Position numbers and translations under genes: made by a program
NCBI GenBank assembly: GCA_002633025.1
Contig: NMRB01000085.1
Location: 644,125 to 708,124 of the forward strand
DNA: 64,000 bases
Direction: 5' to 3'
DNA from: Notospermus geniculatus
Lineage: Eukaryota > Nemertea > Pilidiophora > Heteronemertea > Lineidae
Notes under the pieces: generated by a model
Database searches by the model: none
What the model was told of the DNA's origin: nothing
Seen by the model: the letters and a program-made list of their open reading frames with translations, nothing else
Part shown: positions 1-13,200 of the stretch, piece by piece
How positions within the stretch are numbered: position 1 is the stretch's first letter
Layout of the letters: every line of letters begins with the position of its first letter

Positions 1-1129
1 CGGGTAAAAATGATAAGCAATTAAGATATTAAGCACGTACGAACATTCACTGGTCAGCTACTACATGGAGGTCAGCTACTCTCTGGTTCACCCTACATGC
101 CGTCGAGGTCTACCAAGAAATTGTTCGCATGCAGGTCATAAAAATCAATGCAGGGCAACACCCTCGTCATTGGTGACCGTCAATCGTATTGCTTGGCATC
201 CAAGGAAATACTAATAGCATGCATGTGTACATGTAGGGTACTTCTTTTCCCCTGACAAAAAATCTGGGGCATTTGTGTTAAAGTCTTAGGGAAAAATCCC
301 AATGATAATTGCTGTAAATCCATGTAAAGCTAAAGAAAAGATAGAAGATAAATCTCAGTAATGAACATAATAAGAACTATCATGAAACCATTTTGGGCAT
401 GCATAACGGTGTACAAACGAAACGTCAGAAGCTCGCTTTTACATTTTTGGTACAAATCAGTATGAAGCATCTGTATTAAGTTGTGGTATTAGCATCAATG
501 GTATTGAAATACTGTATTGACGTACTAGACAGCATCATGCAGAATTTTTCTATCTTCTCTCTTGCATGATGAATAGACCTATTGGCATAATGTAGCTTTG
601 ACCATTTCTTGAGACGCTTGTGGTATATTGCATTTCTCTATTTTTCATCCAGAACAGTATAAATTAACAGTGAGTGTAATTTTTTTCAACAGGCCTCAGA
701 AGAGAGAGATTGCTGTATTTGTAGTTCAAATAGCAGAATGATGGCAAGCCAGCTGTCAGGTGATGACGTCAGCTTGAAGATTCTGATCGAAGTACATTGT
801 ATTTTAATCCACATTCTGGCAATCAGAGGTAGGTGGGCGTGCAGAAATAAGTCAGAGACTAGACACATTCACGACATAGATTATAAGACAGTTAGAAGTG
901 AGAAAAAATTGTCGTTTTGGGGGGGAGTAGATTCATTGAATAAAATGATGAATCAGGACGCAACTTTATAAGAAAAAAAACTGAACGTTAAAAAAAGAGC
1001 AACGTAAAATTCGGATGCCAGAATTGACGTTCATGCAAACCAGTTTTCAGCCTGAAGAACTGCATCAGGCCCTTCGTAACTGCACTGATTGAGTCCATGC
1101 AACATGCTCAAAAATAACCCGCAACTCAC
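1..1129. other. Intron of the collagen gene, nothing else firm
   Basis: This lies downstream of the donor of the last visible collagen exon and is probably intronic. I see no Gly-X-Y exon. A short plus-strand open segment with splice-like borders exists at 693-828 but is not accepted as a gene. Confidence 0.5.
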
Positions 1130-1282
1130 TTTACCACCCACTTCTCCTTTATTACCGATAAGTCCAGGCAAGCCATCAAGTCCAGGATCACCCTTCTGCC
1201 CAGGTAAGCCTGGATAGCCGCGTTCTCCTGGCATTCCAGATACACCTTTGGGCCCATTGAAACCTGCTCTGCCCCTTATACC
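1130..1282 (-). CDS. Transmembrane collagen exon 17 (last visible)
   Basis: This 153-bp, phase 0-0 exon encodes seventeen triplets, beginning GIRGRAGFNGPKG and ending GNKGEVGGK before gtgagt. Acceptor tggattctag. The donor shows that the gene continues to the left; no further collagen exon is seen at 1-1129, so the next one is beyond the window. Confidence 0.93.
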
Positions 1283-4200
1283 CTAGAATCCACGCAAAAG
1301 ATAACATGATGAAAGGGTCAATGTCCCACGTCTAAGTAAAACGAAGATCCCTTAAAATAATTCTACATGTATAATATTACTGAGCATCAATATATGGTGT
1401 AACCATGCAAAACCCAAGCAAAGGGTACTATGCGATGCGATGATCAGACACCACGCAGCAGCATTCTCTACGTAGAGGTGTGCCCCTGCAATAGCTTTGT
1501 GCGCATGGATTCAAAATCAAAGGGACGATTGCTATTCAGTCCAGCATAACACTAACAGTCTAAATTCAACAGGTTAAAAAGCATAGGATCACACCCGAAT
1601 GCAGAAGTTCTTAATTGAATTGGTTTGACTCCTAGATCTATACCAAACGGTAAAACTACAAAAATTTAAACACTTTCAACTTGATTCAACCACTATAGCA
1701 AATGTTACTACTAGTGGTAACGCCTTAACTAACCAAACGGACTTCTAAAACAACTTACTGGTCTGCCTTGTAATCCTGGAGGTCCTCTCGGCCCAGGGTT
1801 TCCCTGAAAAGAACGATTTTCAGCACATAAAAGAGGGCACCATCCTGTGTAGTTACATTGGACAGATAGATCCTTTATGTAACTTTATCATCAAGAAATA
1901 TTTCATGTCCATGACAAATTTGCAAGCAAACACTATACTTTTCTACTTCAGTGATGACAGAAAAAAAGATGTGATGATGATGACCTGTACATGTACAGTG
2001 CAAGGTATTCCAGTGTTGGCTCTACTTACAGGAATACCTGGCACTCCATCGCTCCCTGGTGGGCCCTAAAGTAGAACGAATAAATACAAAAGTAAGACTG
2101 AACACTTAATAAAGTAACTGTAACTTGGCAATTGTTAAGGATGATCTAAAATGCCAATGACTTGATTTCATTGGCGAATTTCGCCAATGATATCAAGTCA
2201 TTGGTATTTTAGACGAAAGCTCCATACGAATCGCGTCAAGCTAGTGGAATTACTTACCCGAATTCCAATATCACCTTTCTCACCCTGAAATAAGACAAAT
2301 TCATAAAGCAACTAGCTCTCTTCAGCAACTATTTTTATTTTAATGGCCAGAGAGCAAATCAACAAAAAAATATTCTAGGACATTTTCAAGATTCAAGGTA
2401 GCTTCTCTTGAGGATATCGAAAAGAGACATCCATTTCACATCTGGGGATGCAGTTTTGTAAGCAAAACGATCGTCGCTTCTTTTTTTGTTTGCCTGACAA
2501 ACACACTGTCATGTGGCCAGTTGGTGGGTTCAGCTGGCAAATAAGGAGTGTTGAAAATTTCAATAAAATGAAGGTTTGGACTTAAGGTATAAAGTGATGC
2601 AGTGATATGAATTCAATTGCAAAAATGTCAAGCGAACCATGCATAATGCACCAAGAGTGTGAAATATGTGTATCAAGTTGATAAGAAAAGTGTAAACTCT
2701 GATAATCCTGCGCCTACCGGAGTCAACTTCCCCAAAACGTCGGCACCATCATCATCATCATGGCCAATCTCGTGACTTACCCTCTCTCCTGGTTCACCCG
2801 CTGATCCATCAAACCCAGGCAATCCTGTTTTACCAGCGGGTCCACGTGGACCTGCTGGACCCTTTTCCCCTGGTTCTCCCTGAAGAGGCGCAAAATCACG
2901 ATTGAAATATAAAATTGGATGCATCTAGAACTAACCGTGTTTAACCCTGTGAACCATGTCTCACCTGCATGATAAACTGAATGATGTGATTGGGTGATTG
3001 TGCAGGATGTATAAAAAGCAGTCGAGTCCTTCCTGGCAGAATCTGGTCACAGCTTTGTTATACATCTTGCACTGTATCAATCCTCCCATCGCAGGGATTT
3101 GGCCTCGCTCCTAAGTGTGCGAGCGTATGAAGAGGAGAAAGCCCTGCGATGGGAGGATGACTGTATCAAGCTTGATAGTAGTGCTATTAACCTTTCAGAA
3201 CAGTGCTTGGTTAAGTGAACTAGGATGGGATGCTGGGAACATACCCCCGGGACATGCCCTTTGTTGGTGTTTGGCACCACAGTTTCATGCAGGTAGGTTC
3301 AAAGAGTTAAACCTACAATGCAAACGAATACTATAACTGTGTGCAATGCTGTCCAAAATCATACCAAATCTTAGTGCTGCTAATTATAAAACCATGCTTA
3401 ATTTGGTGAACTTAGTTTAAACCATGCCTTTCACAGCTTAGCTATTATAAATACAAAATGTAATCCTAACGTGGGTAATGAAATTTTCAAATAAAACGCT
3501 ACATGTACTTTTCAATATATGAATATCAAATTTATACAAAATGAAACGACCAGTTGAGTAATGTACGTACATGTACATTGATCGTAAAATAAATAAAAAT
3601 CTGAGAGAAATGCCTGGATTCTCAAGAAAAGGTTCAAAGACTGAAATCTTTAAAATTTTATACATTGTATCAAAAATAGATTAGATACTTATCTATTTTT
3701 GATTGTATACATTTATGACATCGCTTGATCCATGTGACCTGCATGAATTTTGCATGATACCATGGACACGCCATGTACTATTGTAAAGATTTTAAAACTG
3801 ACCAAAAAACATGAAGTAAAATAACGAAAAGGAAACCATTCGAAATATTCAACCAAGTCGGAAGGTACTGTGAGAATCCAACCATTTTAGAAGAAAAACT
3901 AAAACTCATCATGCAGAGGACAGGGAAACATGCGAAAAGAGGAATTTACCACTTGATGCACATAATTGTGTGATCCCACTCACAGTTGGCATCACCTTGT
4001 GTACGAGGAATGATACGAGAGTATTAAGGGTGCCAATATCACCAACCTTCCATTGCTGCCACATGGGCCAGATCTCAGTTCATCACTATGTTATCATCTT
4101 CGATGGTTTTCTAAAATATCATTCACTTTCTCTTTTGCTTACCTTTTTTTCAGAGTTCAAAAATATACACCCACTCAGATATAGGAGCTTATTCCTCCAT

Positions 4201-7200
4201 AGAAAATTCGGTCCAGAATTCCAAGCCTCGTGTTCTATCATGTCGTATGTAAAAGGTATGTCGAATTCAATACAAAAGGTATCAACTCAAATTATTGTCA
4301 ACAAACAACAAAATCAGACACTTGAACTGTGAAATTTGCTTCACAGCAAATTTGATGGTCCCTACATCAGAAAATGGAAATTGAGTGAAGAAAGGGCAAG
4401 GAGGGGTATGACTCTGTGGCACAGCAGTCAGGTTCTTGGGGTTCCCATCCTCCTGGAAGTGCCTTCCTGGTGAAGGACACATGCAGGGTAGGCAGATAGA
4501 GAGGAAGGGCAGACAAATGAGGGNCTTGCCCCCCCCCCCCCCCAGGAAGCAGCGAGGAAATACAAAGATCAGCAACAGCGACACAGGGAGTTATGGCACT
4601 ACTTCAAGAAAAAAAGCAATTCTGACAACAGAAGATGACCTTTCTACATGTTTGATATAAATGAATGGGATATCTGTCAGAAGATTCACATTCGTGCAAG
4701 CACATTCATCATCCTTCACATACAGTGCATGCACACTCATATCGTTATTAGTTAGTCTGAAATAAATTGGTAAAATTGGTTATTCAGAAATGAAAAACAG
4801 AAGGATTCTTATCGCGGCACCTCCATAACTAAACTCCCTACGCAGTTGTGACCAGCGCCCCCTTCGGTTTACTCGCTCTCCACAACTGCTTCACTTCGTA
4901 GAAGTCGCCGCGTTTGGTCAACAGGTGGCGTCAGCCTGGCGCGAGTTTTATAGCCTATCAACACGCTGCTTTCACAACTCTTTGGCCCGTTGGCAACGGA
5001 TGTTATTGTGCGACCATGGCTACTAGATCACATGATCCGCTCAGCCAATGAAAAAGTGTCTCAGGCCAGCTTGGTTACGGGTTGCTCGGCGCTCTCATTG
5101 GTCGACTCTCTCAGCGCCATCTGCTGACCAAACGTGGCGAGTTTTACGAAGTGAAGCAGTTGTGGAGAGGTGGTAAACCGAAGGGGGCGCGGTACACAAC
5201 TGCGTAGGGAGTTTACTCCATAACGGACCAGGATATGATTGTTTTGAAGAAACAAAGATTCAATTGGTGTTCTAACTGAGGAGACGACACACCAGTCAAT
5301 GTTCTGACCATCGCGGCCTAATCACCTGTGCAATGATGGTCCAACTGCGACCGTAATGTTAATGATAACGATGATAATAATGATGCATCGCTGACATCCC
5401 GAATGAAAAACTCAAATTAATTTTATGGAGGCATTTCTTGATAAGATCCTTGGATCGTTTCTGCATGCAAACATGCACAGAAGAATAGACTAGATTTGAT
5501 TACCGCACCTTCAACATTAATATTTTTTGTCGTAAACCCTTAAAAAAAATCGGAGTTGAATTAGCTACAGCAAGGAAAATTACCAGGCAAAAATAGTTAG
5601 GTTCATTCCTAATGGAAGGGGATTTAAGGCAAAGTAGGGTAATAGTAGCCCCGGGGTAATAGTAGCCCCTAGCCTGGTTTTTGATTGATATTCCAGAAAT
5701 GAATGAATCAATTCAACAACCAATACATGCATGGATTATATTGTATCTCTAGTTACCATAACTGACAGAGTTAATGATTATGTCACCTATTGTCTAAGAG
5801 TAATGACCATTTGCAGTACTCAAGTCAACAACTGTACAAAAATCAGAGTGGCTCAAACTTTTTACATATTAGGTTTTACAACAGTATTTTCTTAAGCCAA
5901 TGTTTGAGAGTTGGTTGAGTGAACAGGCATCACGTGTAGAATCACCTGTAGGAAGTATTTGTTTCAACTATTCACTGAAAAAAAATTAGTAACATTTTTC
6001 CGTAGAGGGTGCACCTGGGGTAATAGTAGCCCCTTGGTTGTGGGTAATAGTAGCCCCTAGCTTTACTCGCTATATCTTTACTGAGAGGAAGGGAATGTGA
6101 AATATCTTCATTTTGGCCTTTATCCCAATCCTAATTTCGTATTTTTGATGCATTTTAACCCTTTCACTAATTATTTCAAGTTAAAACACAATAATTTACA
6201 GTATCACATAGAAGCAGGAATGTACAAAACAAAATATCATGGGAAGAAGTGACCGGTGCTTGTTTATTTCAGCTATTGATTAAATTCTGTGAGGACTTTT
6301 GAAATTGAGGAGTTAATTCACTAAAATGGCAAGCTACTCACATACGTAAAGGACCGTGAGGATGCCGAACGTGATTGAAATAGCTCTTTTTTAAAATAAC
6401 TTCGGAACAGTATTTGACAGCTACTTGAATAGTATAATTCTAAGAAGGTGCCAAGCTTTGTGTTTAGTGCAGGTCAGACTAGTCAATGATTCTGCCTAAT
6501 ATCTTCAAATAGGTTTGTTCCTTAAATCAAGGTAATCTTTAAAATAAATGTCAGATTGTTTTTTTTTGTGATACAGACCTACCTGTAAAACAGTATTATC
6601 AATAACAAGGTCATGTTGCGATAGAAAAAAGATTTTATGAAAAGAAATTGAACATGTGAACATTTTTGTCGAGGGGCTACTATTACCCCATACCTACGGG
6701 GTAATAGTAGCCCCTGACTCCTACTTTTGAAATGGCTCTCAGATGCATATTATGGGTTGCTGTGCCATGAATTTCAAGTGATTCCGTCAGAAGAAGTGCC
6801 ACAACAAGACTCGGGCAGATTTTTTGGTGTCCCTCAGGAAATAACCTGTGCAGTTTACAAAATAGGTGAAAAGGGGGCTACTATTACCCCACTTTACCTT
6901 ATATCTCCCATTTATGGGATAGGCATAAAGGATTATAACCCTATCTTGAGACATTCATCATCACTCACAGAAAGGACACTGAAGCACTGTAGGGGATTGG
7001 AAGAAACAAGGCTTTCCCAAAATAAGGATCAAAATAAATATTTCGTAAGAAACTGAATATTTGGCTACTTCCTCTGGCTTCTCTTAATTGTTAAACAAAC
7101 CAAATGCCAATCAATTTCTTAGAAACTGAAAAACAGTTATTCATATTTTAAACCACAATTTGGGTACACATGCATATAATCCGATAGCTACTCTACCTTC

Positions 7201-10200
7201 ATTTCTATTACATGTATATCTAAAATCTTTTCTACTTCACCATCTTGTAATTTAACAGAACGCTTAGGACCCTAAAATAAAAATATAATCATGCTAAAGC
7301 TACAAGACAAAGAAGCTATTTGGGAATGGGTTACTGAATCCCATGTAATCCCAGAATGGTTAGCACTGAAGCAGTCAGTGAAAAAAAAGAAAATTATAAA
7401 AGTAAAATCGGGTCTTGATGCCAGCCAGTGAGTTCTAAGCAGGTCTGAAATCATGTCTTCCGCTTAATCGCCAGCGTAGTGGGTTTTCATCATCGTTTTT
7501 TTATGAACTACATTGTAGTCGTAATGGAGTAGGGATTAATTTAAGTCTGCCTACGGTGCCCATTGAAGGGTAAAAGTAGGCAGAACTCGATGTACGTCCA
7601 TGTACGTACATGTATTTTCGCCAAAATCCTGGAAAGGTATCCTATAATTATTCAAAAAAATAAAGAAAGATGTAACTGTGTCCACAACTTAGGATACTAA
7701 CAAATTGAAAATATTTTTCAGTACTCTACCAAAATCGAAAAGAATTTTAAACACAAGGTAAAATGGCTGTAAATGAGATTACCCCCACACATTAACCAAC
7801 TAAATAACTAAAACCTCTTACCAAATACATTTACTTTTGATGCTGCATATTTCCTGGTAAAACACGTGAAGGAATCATCTTAAAAGCCCCGGTGTAATAT
7901 CTGCTAGTGTTCCCCATCTGTGAGTGTTTCTCTCCTATTGTCTGACGGAATAAGCAGCGACTTGACAATAGGGAACACACAGAGAAACACAAACACGTCG
8001 ATCTATCTGCCAGCGTTTCCCAACGAATAAGGGGGCACACTGACCCACAGAAACACTGGCAGATGTAATAACTGTAGAGAAAAAATTGTCACGGACTTTC
8101 CTCAGTGGAATACCATGTGTACCATAGCAATTTATTGGGACACATGGTATGATTGCTAAATTCTTATACTTTTTTTGAATTGATATCTCTTCACCCCCAG
8201 AATGAATGTCATAAATCAATAGAAGCAGAATCAAAAGAAATTGACATGTTTTTGGCTTCTGTCAGAGAATTTTTAAGACTATCCTCTAACATGCAGCTTC
8301 ATATTTTTATCATCTTACCTTTTGGCCCGGAGCTCCGTCAAAGCCTGGAAGACCAGTATCACCAGCTTCACCCTTCCCTCCTTTAGCTCCCTATGGAAGA
8401 AACAAAAGAGAATCCGTTGATTTTATATCGCTACGAATCTACAATTTGATTTTGTCTTTTTTTGTGAACAGAAAGAGAAATATATTAAATTGATACAGTT
8501 TATCCGCTTACCTTGCTACCCTTGCCTCCTGCTCTTCCGGGGTCGCCCTGGGAAATAAAAAAATAATCAGTAATAAGTTTGATAAACTCTTATCAGCAGA
8601 TCTGTTGAAATTAACTTGCAATTACCAGTGGCAATTCAATTGGACAACTGACACAGGTAACTTAAATTCAAATAATGTAGTTTAAAATCGTACACACCGC
8701 AATTCCTCTTGAACCAGGTACACCAATCGGACCCTAAAACAAAGAGACTAGTATCATTATCATGAAGGGGAGGGGCGGCATCTTAACCGGTGGCTTTATC
8801 ATTCTGGGTGTCTTGCAGGTGCTTATTTTTAGCTCGTACAGTACAAGTTATCAGCTACATTTTCAATGACTGTGTGACAAAATATTGGAGGCCATTGCAT
8901 GATCTGTACTGCAGTCAGCCAGGCATAGCATTTGCATCATTCCCATTGACCAGGCGGAACTAAGGGTGAATAATTTTCAGAATATTTATACACTCTGAAC
9001 ACATGCATATCACATCTATTTCAAATTGCATGCGACAAAACTGTTAAGTATGCTTTAGTTCTCTTCTGACAGATACATGTCGAAAATTTCTTGAATTGCA
9101 AAATTGAATAAAAAACTATTAGTCTCATCAAGAATATGGGTAATATATTCTTGGTCTCATCTAAACTTCATAAGATTAAGCCAACGAACGGCGGTATTTT
9201 GAAAGTTGCAAAATGCCACTTGTACCGGTGTAATGTTTTCTAATGTTCCCCATATCTCGGTGTTTCCATACAAAAGAGAGCTAGAGAGACCGTGACTTTT
9301 AAATAGGGGAAAACAGAGAAATCTGTTGCTCTTGTTTGACAGTCTAGTCCCATTCAAGGAAGGGAACCACTGAGAAACGGGTTTACATTGGGAACACGGA
9401 TGAAAAAAAGCAAAACGGATTTTTGAATAGTGTTTTCATTGTGGCCATATTGGAGATATAAACAAAAGAAATTTTCGCCAGTCACGGTCCATGGAGGTAA
9501 TCTTCTATTGTTTTGAAAGTCGGTCCTTTTGTTGTATACCTCCAACATGGCCGCTGTGACATCATATGAAAACTGCAGGGTTATTAGCAGAAGCGATTGT
9601 TAGGGGTGTAGGTCTCATGCCAATTTCTTCGTCATGCAGAAATCGTAAATCAGTACCTCCTTGTTCCTGGACTGAACATAACTTGGAAAGCGTTGAAATT
9701 GTTAATTTATTGGGGCTTTTTTTTAGAATATGAGGTAACGTTCCTTAATACAGACTAATCGTTGTGGGTAGGCTACATGTACTATCCGTTTCCATGTCAT
9801 TCACTGCAAGGAAAATTCACAAAGAACATGCTGTACCACCGTATCGTGTAAAGCCCAATCTCCATATCTTGGTACCACTTCGGCAGTAGACTATTCTCGA
9901 CCATCTGGCTGGCCCTAACCACAGCGTGACACAGCTAAAGAAGTGTTTAACTTGTCAATGCCAAAATGATTCGGCACGTGGAAATTATTTCGGTTTATTA
10001 ACAGATAACGTATTCCAAATGACCCTGGTAGGCCGCCTCTTCTGCCGTTGACATGGTGCACCTTTTACTCCATCACGTACCAACTATGTCCTCCTAACCA
10101 TAGAAGGGAGCAAACTTAGATAGCTTAGCTTGTTAAACTTGCAATCAAGCTTATCAAACCACTGCAGAAATACCAAGGAAATGAGCTTGGGGCATTACTC

Positions 10201-13200
10201 ACAATACAGTTTGTTTGTCAACGAGGTTAAACCACGATATGAAGAAAACTTAGGCACTGGTAAAAAATTTAATCGCAACTCAAACTTTGTTAATAAATAA
10301 CAGCATCTGATAACAGGTAAGAACTGAAATTATCAATCAGTAAAACACAGAACAAAGTTCCACTAGTAGTAACTGTTGTTAGGTGAAAACTCCTTGCCGG
10401 GGCATGCTGGGTAGTCAAGGTGAACCAACCGGGAATCCTGGGAAGCCTCGTGATCCTTTGGGTCCCTGAAACAGAGACGAAACCTGTTATTGAGCAATCA
10501 GTAGATTTGATGCTTATTTTGGTCTATGTCAACAACACCGTCTTGGACTCATTAGTCAACGTACATTGACATGACGTGTCAAAAAACTGTATCCTTTCCT
10601 CTGTAAATTAATACACTGCTAATTCGTTCAAACACAACTGTCAATAGGACATCAACATCAAGACTTATGTTGCTTAAAATTGGATTGTGAAAGACTTACT
10701 GGCATGCCAGGAGGTCCACGTAGCTCTGTCATAAAATTTGCCATATCACCCGGTTGACCCTGGAAAAGAATCAAGAGATGAAGATTACTAAGAAAAAGAA
10801 GGCAAACATGAATTTGCAGTGGGAATATTCGACTCTTTTGCGCTGTGGAGATATTTTAAGACTCGTAAATACTGATGCACAATTTCCGGCACAAAGCCTA
10901 CCACACAGACACTCCACAGGACAAATAGAGTTATATTTTTCAGAAGTGTATTTCAACTTCCAAAGTAGTGTATGTGTATGTACATGTAAATGTAGTCGCA
11001 TTACGCAGAGAACCTGAGGCTCAGCAGTGATCTGAATGTCAGTTCATGAAGTCCCTTATTTACCTAATTATCGGTATGTTGGCAACAAAAGGGTAGCCTT
11101 CATATTACCATTTCAACGAATGCTGTGTCGTCACCAGGGAAACCATATTTAAATTTTAGATAGATTTTGTATAGATTTTTAGAATTTAGATTAAATTTTA
11201 GATAGATTTCAGATAGATTTACATGATTATGATGTAGGCCTATCTTTGAGGAAACAAAATAAAGAACTGGAGATGCTCACCTTACTTCCACCTGAACCTT
11301 TCACACCCTGAAACAACAAATATAACATTCAAATACCTCATACAAATTAAAATAGTCTGGCAAGAATGGTATCCTCAACTTCGGTGAAGATTAGCTTATC
11401 ACCTGCATGGCAATCCCGCGTCCCGCGTCTATGACGTGGGTTTTCACATTGCATGTAGTTTTCCAGTGCATGTCAAAGAATATCTCTTTCTTGATTGCAT
11501 GTAAAACTCTAATGGCTGCAGGAAATATTTTTATCAATTCGGTGGTGTCTTTGCCAATTTGCCAACAACTTACCTTTGGCCCCGGCCATCCTGGTAATCC
11601 AATGGCTCCCTGCAAGTGTATGTGGTCAGAAATAGCAAATACTTATATGGACTTGACATCAACTAAAACACCCCAGGAATCAACGTGCAGTTTCCTTATA
11701 TTTGGACACGTTTCATTTGAAAGTACATGTAATGAAGGTAATTGCTACATACAATAGTCAGAACAAGTTTCATCAAGAGCTGGTTTTTCAACTCCCGCCT
11801 ATCAAAATAACAATATGGATTTAAAACTTGCAGTTATGATATCTCTACGTTTTCATTCTTTGTCAATTCCCTTCTCAAGTTTCAACACAAACTAAGCTTG
11901 TACATTGTGAGGAGTGCCAAAAAAATAAAACGACTGTACAAAATGAAATGGTCCATGGACCATGTGCTCACCGGGTTGGACATAATAGTCCAATGACAGA
12001 GGGAGGTACATATCAGTTATGAGTCATTCCCAGGTAGGACTTTGATTTTGGGGTTATGCCACCTAGCGGCCATATTGGATGTCTGATCGGGCCGGAAATT
12101 CACATGCACATAAAGGTCATTTGCAGGGGACCACATAGCACATTGGAACGCTTTGGGTCAAGTCGTTCCTGAGTTACAGCACTTTGATGATTTTCGGGTT
12201 ACGCCACCTGGCGGCCATATTGGATGCCCGATCAGGCCGAAACGTCAGATGGACATAAAGGTCATCTGCAGGGAGCCACACAGCACATTGGACCGCTTTG
12301 GGTTAAGGCGTTCCTGAGTTACCGCACTTTGATGATTTTTGGGTTACGCCACCTGGTGGCCTTGTTTGAATTCAAATCAGGCCGAAATTTGACGTGCATG
12401 TAAAGGTCATCTAGAGGGAGGTAAATATCAAATTTGAGCACTCTGCATCAAGTCGTTCCCGAGTAATAGCACTTACTTGATTTTCAGGTTACGCCACCTG
12501 GCGACCATACTGGATGTCCAATCGGGCCGAAACTTGGTATTTTTAAAGGTACCCCTCCAATGCATGTTTATGCAAAATATGAAGTCACTCAGTGAAATAA
12601 TGACAAACTGGGGCAGGTTCGTCACTTTTGTCGAACTTTGACCTCTGTGACCTAGAAAAGTAGGTCAAATCAAAAACCCGTTATATATGTTATGTATCCT
12701 TATTAGATACACCTATGATAAAAATTTGGAGAAGATCCATTCATTAGTTCAGGAGTTATTGCACTTTTTGTGTTTTTGGTTTCCGCCACCTGGTGGCCAA
12801 GCTGAGAGTCGAATCGAACCGAAACTTGGTGTCATAGGTCATCTGACCTAGGGGTATATATGTACCAAGTTTCAGATCAATAGCTCCAGCGGTTACAAAA
12901 CGTGCCCTGCTAACGGACAACGACGACGACGGACGACGACGGACGACGGACACACCACCATCGCAATAGCTCACCCCGGTGAGCTAATGACACAAAAAGG
13001 GGAACAAAAAAGGCAAAAATGAACGAATGCTGATGTTAGAAATTGGCATGAGAAAACCAATTATGAGCAGAATAATATAGAAAATATGTAAGACCTCTTT
13101 CCCGACCACAATGTTGTTCTCTGGGCTGTGGCATGCTATGTACAATAGCAATAGCAAGTTTGAAGAATATAAGTAAGTTGTTTGGACTGCTCTTCATTTT

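Larger units (their letters stand above)
2880..7196. other. Collagen intron 12, transposon-rich
   Basis: This 4.3-kb intron holds the 79-bp foldback, the 386-bp foldback MITE and the 1.3-kb inverted-end element. Palindromic words such as the pair near 3675-3710 are also present. I see no exon on either strand. Confidence 0.6.

Noticed and set aside
693-828. Plus-strand open segment with ttttttcaacag and cagag|gtaggt borders
   Set aside because: Splice-like edges and 45 open codons, but no partner exon and no recognisable peptide; opposite to the collagen gene.
6727-7056. 109-codon plus-strand frame
   Set aside because: It starts inside the 17-mer-bearing repeat element and ends in intron sequence; not a gene.
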